In this document: positions 60,231-64,000 of the stretch, piece by piece | Numbering within the stretch: position 1 is the stretch's first letter | Layout of the letters: each line of letters starts with the position of its first letter | Source of the DNA: Planctomycetota bacterium | GTDB taxonomy: Bacteria > Planctomycetota > UBA1135 > GCA-002686595 | Reading direction: 5' to 3' | Length of the DNA stretch: 64,000 nucleotides | Assembly (NCBI GenBank): GCA_012959785.1 | Contig: DUCM01000014.1 | Location: forward strand, 186,001 to 250,000 | Notes under the pieces: generated by a model | The model's input: the letters and a program-made list of their open reading frames with translations, nothing else | Databases searched by the model: none | Told to the model about the DNA's origin: nothing | Translations under genes and position numbers: made by a program

Positions 60231-61136
60231 ATGAAGCAAACTATTCCCAGAGCAATTCTCGATAAGTGGCGCGAGGCGGGGCGCATCGCCGCGGAGTGCC
60301 GCGAGTGGGCCCGCGAGAATGTAAAACCTGGTGTGCGCCTGGCCCACATCCTTGAGACGGTGGAAGCCATGATGCGCGAGCAGGGCGCGGCGCCTGCTTT
60401 TCCCGCTCAAACCAGTCGCAACCATGTAGCTGCCCACTACTGCTCTCCTCCCGGCGACGAAACGGTTTACGCCGAGGGCGATTGCGTCAAGATCGACTTT
60501 GGTGTTCATGTGGATGGTTGGGTAGCGGACACCGCGACCACCATCGACCTTTCCGACGACGGCCGTTGGGGCGACTTGATCAGAGCCTCTTCGGACGCCT
60601 TGCAAGTAGCCATCGAGACAGCTGGCGATGGAGTTCGCACTGGCGCCATCGGTGCCGAGGTGGAGCGCGTCATCACCTCCGCGGGCTTTGAGCCCGTGCG
60701 CAATCTGACGGGCCACGGGGTGAATCGTTGGCAGGTTCACACCCCGCCGCAAATTCCGAACTACGCCGAACGCGGCGGTGACCGCCTGCGCGCGGGCACA
60801 GTGATCGCCATTGAACCCTTCGCATCCACCGGCAAGGGCTACATCACAGAACGCGGCAAGTCCGAGGTTTTCATGATGACCGGCCCGCCGCGCAAGGCCA
60901 AGGGTATCGACCGCGAGGTCCTGAAGGCCTTCGAGTCCTGGCGTGGATTGCCCATCGCCCGCCGCTATTTCGAGCACCTCGACAGCGATGCTGTCGAATT
61001 GGCTCTCAGCAAACTGGCCAAGCAGGGCTCGCTTATGCGTTTTCCGCCCCTTGTCGAGGACGAAGGCGTGATGGTAGCTCAGACCGAACATTCAATGCTC
61101 ATCACCGAGGACGGCGTCGAGGTCCTGACGAAGTAG
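60231..61136 (+). CDS. Methionine aminopeptidase, type II (archaeal-like)
   Basis: This 301-residue protein removes N-terminal methionine. Metal ligands are seen in KIDFGVHVDGWVADTATT (two Asp eleven residues apart), GHGVNRWQVH (His), IAIEPFAS (Glu) and AQTEHSML (Glu). The 60-residue helical insert between the fourth and fifth ligand regions (FESWRGLPIARRYFEHLDSD) marks type II, typical of archaea and eukaryotes and uncommon in bacteria. It is followed by a glycosyltransferase gene 10 bases downstream. Confidence 0.9.
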   Translation: MKQTIPRAILDKWREAGRIAAECREWARENVKPGVRLAHILETVEAMMREQGAAPAFPAQTSRNHVAAHYCSPPGDETVYAEGDCVKIDFGVHVDGWVADTATTIDLSDDGRWGDLIRASSDALQVAIETAGDGVRTGAIGAEVERVITSAGFEPVRNLTGHGVNRWQVHTPPQIPNYAERGGDRLRAGTVIAIEPFASTGKGYITERGKSEVFMMTGPPRKAKGIDREVLKAFESWRGLPIARRYFEHLDSDAVELALSKLAKQGSLMRFPPLVEDEGVMVAQTEHSMLITEDGVEVLTK

Positions 61137-61146
61137 GGACGCGCTC

Positions 61147-62850
61147 TTGAGAATAGCCCTGGTTACGACGCCCCCCGGCTTGCGCTCCGGCATCGGCGAC
61201 TACACCCGGCATCTATTGCCCTACCTGCGCGCCCGCGCCGAGGTCGAGGTGTTCGTGGACCAGGGCCTCTCCGCGAAGGGGGAGGACTCCGATGTCACTC
61301 GTGAGGTGGACAGCCTGCGGCCGCGGGAGTTCGACCAGATCCTCTACCAGATCGGCAACGAGAGACAGCACGCCTTCATGTTGCCCATGCTGAAGAGCCT
61401 TGGCGGGACGGTCATGCTCCACGACTGGGTCCTGTTCGACCTGGCCCTCGCAGCTCACCCCCAACTCGAGCGCGGCGGCCTGCGCGGTTTCTATTCAGCC
61501 TGGACCCTGGGGGGCTTGCAGCAAGCGCGCATCTGGGCCGGGGGGCAGCGGGCACCGACTTCGGAGGCCAGCGACGATTGCGCGAGTGGCCTGGGACCAG
61601 GCTGGCACGCTCCCGAGCAGGGCGGGCGTTGGACGGCGCCGGTGGCGCTCGTCTACCCGGGAGAGTTGCGGCCAGGAAAAACCCGGCGTTTGCGCCTGAC
61701 CGTGGGCGCCTGCGCAGGAGCGAGTTTTCGGATCTCCCAAGCAGGCCGAGCTCTCTATCGCGGCGAGGGCCCCGGTGAGTTGGAGTGCGAACTCTCTGCG
61801 GCGGGCCCAGTGCGCCTGGAAGTGCGCGCCGCCCGGCCCACCGAAGAACAACGCGCGAACGGCGACCCGCGTGTCTTGGGCCTGTTCGTCGAGGACCTCG
61901 CCTTGGCCAACTCCGGTGGCGCTTGGCAGAGCCTTGATCTCGACGCTCCAGTGGGGCGCACCTGGGGCGGGCTCAGCGAGCGCCGTTTCAGTTTGAGCCT
62001 CAATCGCGCCGTGGTGCGCCACGGCGATGCCTTTCTGGTGCATTCGGATTGGCTGGCCGGGCGCGTGCTCGAGTCTCGCAACCAAGCCACGCCCATCGCC
62101 CGCGTGCACCACGGCGTAGAGCGGCGCTGGAGCGACGACGAACGCTGCGCTGCTCGCCCAAGCGGCCGGCGCGAGGCTTTTGTGATCGCCAGTCTGGGTG
62201 CCATGCAAAGCCACAAGCGCATCGAAGTCGTCCTGCGCGCTCTGGCTCATGCGCGGCGTAGTCGGCCGGATTTGCAGCTCGTCTGCGCCGGTGAGGCGCG
62301 ACCACAGGAGGTCGACCACGGGGCACTCGTGCGCGAGTTGGGCCTCGAAGGCGCCGTGCATGTCACCGGCTGGCTCAGCGAGGAGCAGATCTGGAGGGAA
62401 CTGCACAGCGCTGACCTGTGCGTCAACTTGCGCGGCCCTTCGGCGGGGGGGACTTCGGGCGGGATCTGCCAGGCGCTCTCCCTGGGCCGCGCTGTGATCA
62501 CCAATGACCTGCCCGAACTCGCGCACCTGCCCAGGGAGTGCGTCCTGCGCATTCCCTCTGGCGAAGGCGAGGTTGAGGCTCTTTCCCGGGTGTTTCTGGA
62601 CCTCGCTGGCGATCCCGTACGGCGCGCAACGCTTGAGGCCTCGGCACGCCATGCCGTGGACACCGAATTGCACTGGGAGCATGTCGCCGATCGCTACATT
62701 GAAGCCCTGGAGAGTTTTCCTGAAGCCCGGGCCGCCCGTCGCTCCCTGATCGTGCGTTTTCATCACGCAACCAGGCAGGCTGGCATCAAGCCACCTCCAG
62801 AGCGTAGGGTCCAGGGCGAGGCCGCTCAGCCGGACTCTCACCGATCATGA
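61147..62850 (+). CDS. GT4-type glycosyltransferase with an inserted beta domain
   Basis: This 567-residue protein starts at TTG 61147. The N-terminal Rossmann half reads RIALVTTPPGLRSGIGDYTR, and the second half has VIASLGAMQSHKRIEVVL and GGTSGGICQALSLGRAVI near residue 440. In between, about residues 120-265, lies an additional segment rich in beta-strands (LGPGWHAPEQGGRWTAPVA onwards), unlike a normal GT4. Such inserts in other glycosyltransferases act as sugar-binding domains. It may act on a surface glycan. It overlaps the carbonic anhydrase gene by ATGA. Confidence 0.83.
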   Translation: MRIALVTTPPGLRSGIGDYTRHLLPYLRARAEVEVFVDQGLSAKGEDSDVTREVDSLRPREFDQILYQIGNERQHAFMLPMLKSLGGTVMLHDWVLFDLALAAHPQLERGGLRGFYSAWTLGGLQQARIWAGGQRAPTSEASDDCASGLGPGWHAPEQGGRWTAPVALVYPGELRPGKTRRLRLTVGACAGASFRISQAGRALYRGEGPGELECELSAAGPVRLEVRAARPTEEQRANGDPRVLGLFVEDLALANSGGAWQSLDLDAPVGRTWGGLSERRFSLSLNRAVVRHGDAFLVHSDWLAGRVLESRNQATPIARVHHGVERRWSDDERCAARPSGRREAFVIASLGAMQSHKRIEVVLRALAHARRSRPDLQLVCAGEARPQEVDHGALVRELGLEGAVHVTGWLSEEQIWRELHSADLCVNLRGPSAGGTSGGICQALSLGRAVITNDLPELAHLPRECVLRIPSGEGEVEALSRVFLDLAGDPVRRATLEASARHAVDTELHWEHVADRYIEALESFPEARAARRSLIVRFHHATRQAGIKPPPERRVQGEAAQPDSHRS

Positions 62851-63470
62851 CTTCAGCCACCGAAGCCCTCGAACGCCTGTGCGCGGGCAACCATCGTTTC
62901 GTCACCGGGAAGAGCGACCGGGAAAACCTCTGCAGCGACAGCCGTCGCAACTCCCTCGTGGCGCAGCAGGAGCCCTTCGCCGTCCTGATAGGTTGCAGCG
63001 ACTCGCGCGTTCCGGCGGAGATCGTCTTCGACTGCGGCCTGGGCGACCTGTTCGTGATCCGCGTGGCGGGAAATATCGTTGCCGATTCCCAGGTGGGCAG
63101 TGTCGAGTACGCCGTGGAGCACCTAGGCACCCTCTTGGTGGTGGTTCTCGGGCACACCGGCTGCGGCGCTGTGCAGGCCACCCTGGCCGAACTAGCCCAG
63201 CCCAATGAACGGATCTTCCCCGCCCTGCGTTTCCTGATCGATAGCATCACGCCCGCCGTGCAGCCCCTCGTCACCGGCGAGTTGCGCCACGATTCCGCAG
63301 CGCTAGAGCGCGAGGCCGTGAGAGCCAATATCCAGGCCTCGGTGGCTAACCTGCGCGGCTCTTCAGAGTTTCTCGCGCAACGCCTCGCGGCAGGCGAACT
63401 GGTCATTGTGGGAGCCGAGTACTCCCTAACGACCGGGCAGGTCGAGTTTCTCGCGGACAGCGGCCCCTAG
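62847..63470 (+). CDS. Beta-type carbonic anhydrase
   Basis: This 207-residue zinc enzyme interconverts carbon dioxide and bicarbonate. The first zinc Cys and the Asp/Arg pair are in GCSDSRVPAE, the His and second Cys are in GHTGCGAVQA, and VIRVAGNIVADSQVGSVEYA lies between. It is coupled to the glycosyltransferase by a 4-base overlap. Its TAG overlaps the convergent pseudopilin stop in CTAG (63467-63470). No signal peptide is present, so it is cytoplasmic. Confidence 0.92.
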   Translation: MTSATEALERLCAGNHRFVTGKSDRENLCSDSRRNSLVAQQEPFAVLIGCSDSRVPAEIVFDCGLGDLFVIRVAGNIVADSQVGSVEYAVEHLGTLLVVVLGHTGCGAVQATLAELAQPNERIFPALRFLIDSITPAVQPLVTGELRHDSAALEREAVRANIQASVANLRGSSEFLAQRLAAGELVIVGAEYSLTTGQVEFLADSGP

Positions 63471-63988
63471 AGTCCGTTGTCAGCCCACGGGCTGTCGAGG
63501 CCGTGGATCGTGAGCAATCCGCTGCCTTGATCGATGTGCACGGTGCGCACCTCGTCCTTGTAGTGCAGCTCGATTCTGGCTTCATCGAGACAGAAACCAT
63601 CGCGATCGAAGCGCACCACGGGAACCGATATTCCGGCGATTGTCGTGATGCGCACGCCCTCAAAAGTGGCATTGCGCGAATAGACGCGCACCAGGTTTCC
63701 GCCGCCCACGGGATTGGGCAGGGGCATGGAGCGAGCTGTCTCGAGTTTGTAGCCGTCACCGAACTCCTCAAAGATAGCCCTCGTGGATGTGCCCCTCATG
63801 ACGGCCTCATTCTGACAATAACGCAGGTCGCGGGCGAGCAAACGGCTGGCGCTGTCGAGGGTGATGGCGGGTCGGGAGTAATAGGCTGGAATCGCAATCA
63901 CCGAAGTGACTGTGATTAGCATCAGAGCGATGGCCAGCTCAAAAAGAGTGAAGCCAGCCCGTTTGTCAGCGCAGCGGACTGGACGCAT
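63467..63988 (-). CDS. Pseudopilin/GspH-like protein
   Basis: This 173-residue protein has a prepilin-type N-terminus, KRAGFTLFELAIALMLI, with the Gly-Phe cleavage point, the +5 Glu and a following hydrophobic helix. The rest is beta-rich with two cysteines, as in the minor pseudopilins GspH/FimT. It would be a part of a type II secretion or type IV pilus-like machine. The start ATG 63988 lies 12 bases from the window end. No other secretion genes are visible, so they may be beyond the edge. Confidence 0.82.
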   Translation of the reverse strand: MRPVRCADKRAGFTLFELAIALMLITVTSVIAIPAYYSRPAITLDSASRLLARDLRYCQNEAVMRGTSTRAIFEEFGDGYKLETARSMPLPNPVGGGNLVRVYSRNATFEGVRITTIAGISVPVVRFDRDGFCLDEARIELHYKDEVRTVHIDQGSGLLTIHGLDSPWADNGL

Positions 63989-64000
63989 GTTTTCCTGAGA

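Noticed and set aside
1-64000. CRISPR arrays, tRNA or rRNA genes, insertion sequences, phage genes, restriction or other defence systems
   Set aside because: No direct-repeat arrays, no tRNA-like stems in the larger gaps, no transposase or integrase proteins and no toxin-antitoxin or nuclease clusters were seen on either strand.

Overview
The window is a GC-rich, gene-dense chromosomal segment of a bacterium that looks like a member of the Planctomycetota, possibly the deep-branching Saltatorellus/Engelhardtia-like group. The reasons are the DUF1800/DUF1501 pair, an 11-gene complex I operon lacking nuoE/F/G, an exosortase-type sugar transferase, weak use of Shine-Dalgarno sites, and secreted proteins with a planctomycete-style C-terminal module. 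I see no rRNA, tRNA, CRISPR array, insertion sequence or prophage. The species assignment is an inference from gene content.

Layout. 1-1751: a UbiD-type decarboxylase running off the left edge (minus strand). 2191-9425: DUF1800, DUF1501 and GMC oxidoreductase genes, then a large secreted protein. 9504-11523: three tandem, translationally coupled AIM24-family genes. 11552-17634: housekeeping genes (Nudix, folC, an unknown, DUF2752, rsgA, an rRNA methylase and rarA). 17867-23444: a terminator, recD2, a long bS21, an RluA-type pseudouridine synthase, a perfect bidirectional terminator and a membrane protein. 23475-24549: a hydrolase and a thioesterase. 24651-33745: a cyanophycin locus (cphB, cphA, a CphA-like protein without ATP-grasp, a gamma-glutamyl ligase of the glutamine synthetase family, an SDR, and a convergent aldehyde dehydrogenase). 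33931-37179: a di-haem oxidoreductase, an ABC ATPase and a radical-SAM-like protein without its iron-sulphur cysteines. 37180-38124: a long non-coding stretch ahead of the complex I operon nuoABCDHIJKLMN (38125-48900). 48902-54089: a methyltransferase, a glycosyltransferase and a DinG-like helicase. 54428-58359: topA and a leucine-dehydrogenase-like gene. 58423-63988: a protein kinase, a small exported protein, a type II methionine aminopeptidase, a glycosyltransferase with an inserted domain, a carbonic anhydrase and a pseudopilin.

The most interesting region is the cyanophycin locus. A complete CphA is followed 24 bases later by a shorter paralogue that keeps the CphA N-terminal domain and the Mur-ligase (arginine-adding) domain but has lost the ATP-grasp (aspartate-adding) domain. 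A gamma-glutamyl ligase and two oxidoreductases follow. Together they could make, modify or recycle a cyanophycin-like nitrogen store. Other unusual items are the cysteine-less radical SAM homologue, the tailed bS21, and many first genes with a -10-like hexamer 12-18 bases before the start codon, which suggests leaderless transcripts. One 12-base palindrome supplies two such hexamers for a divergent gene pair.
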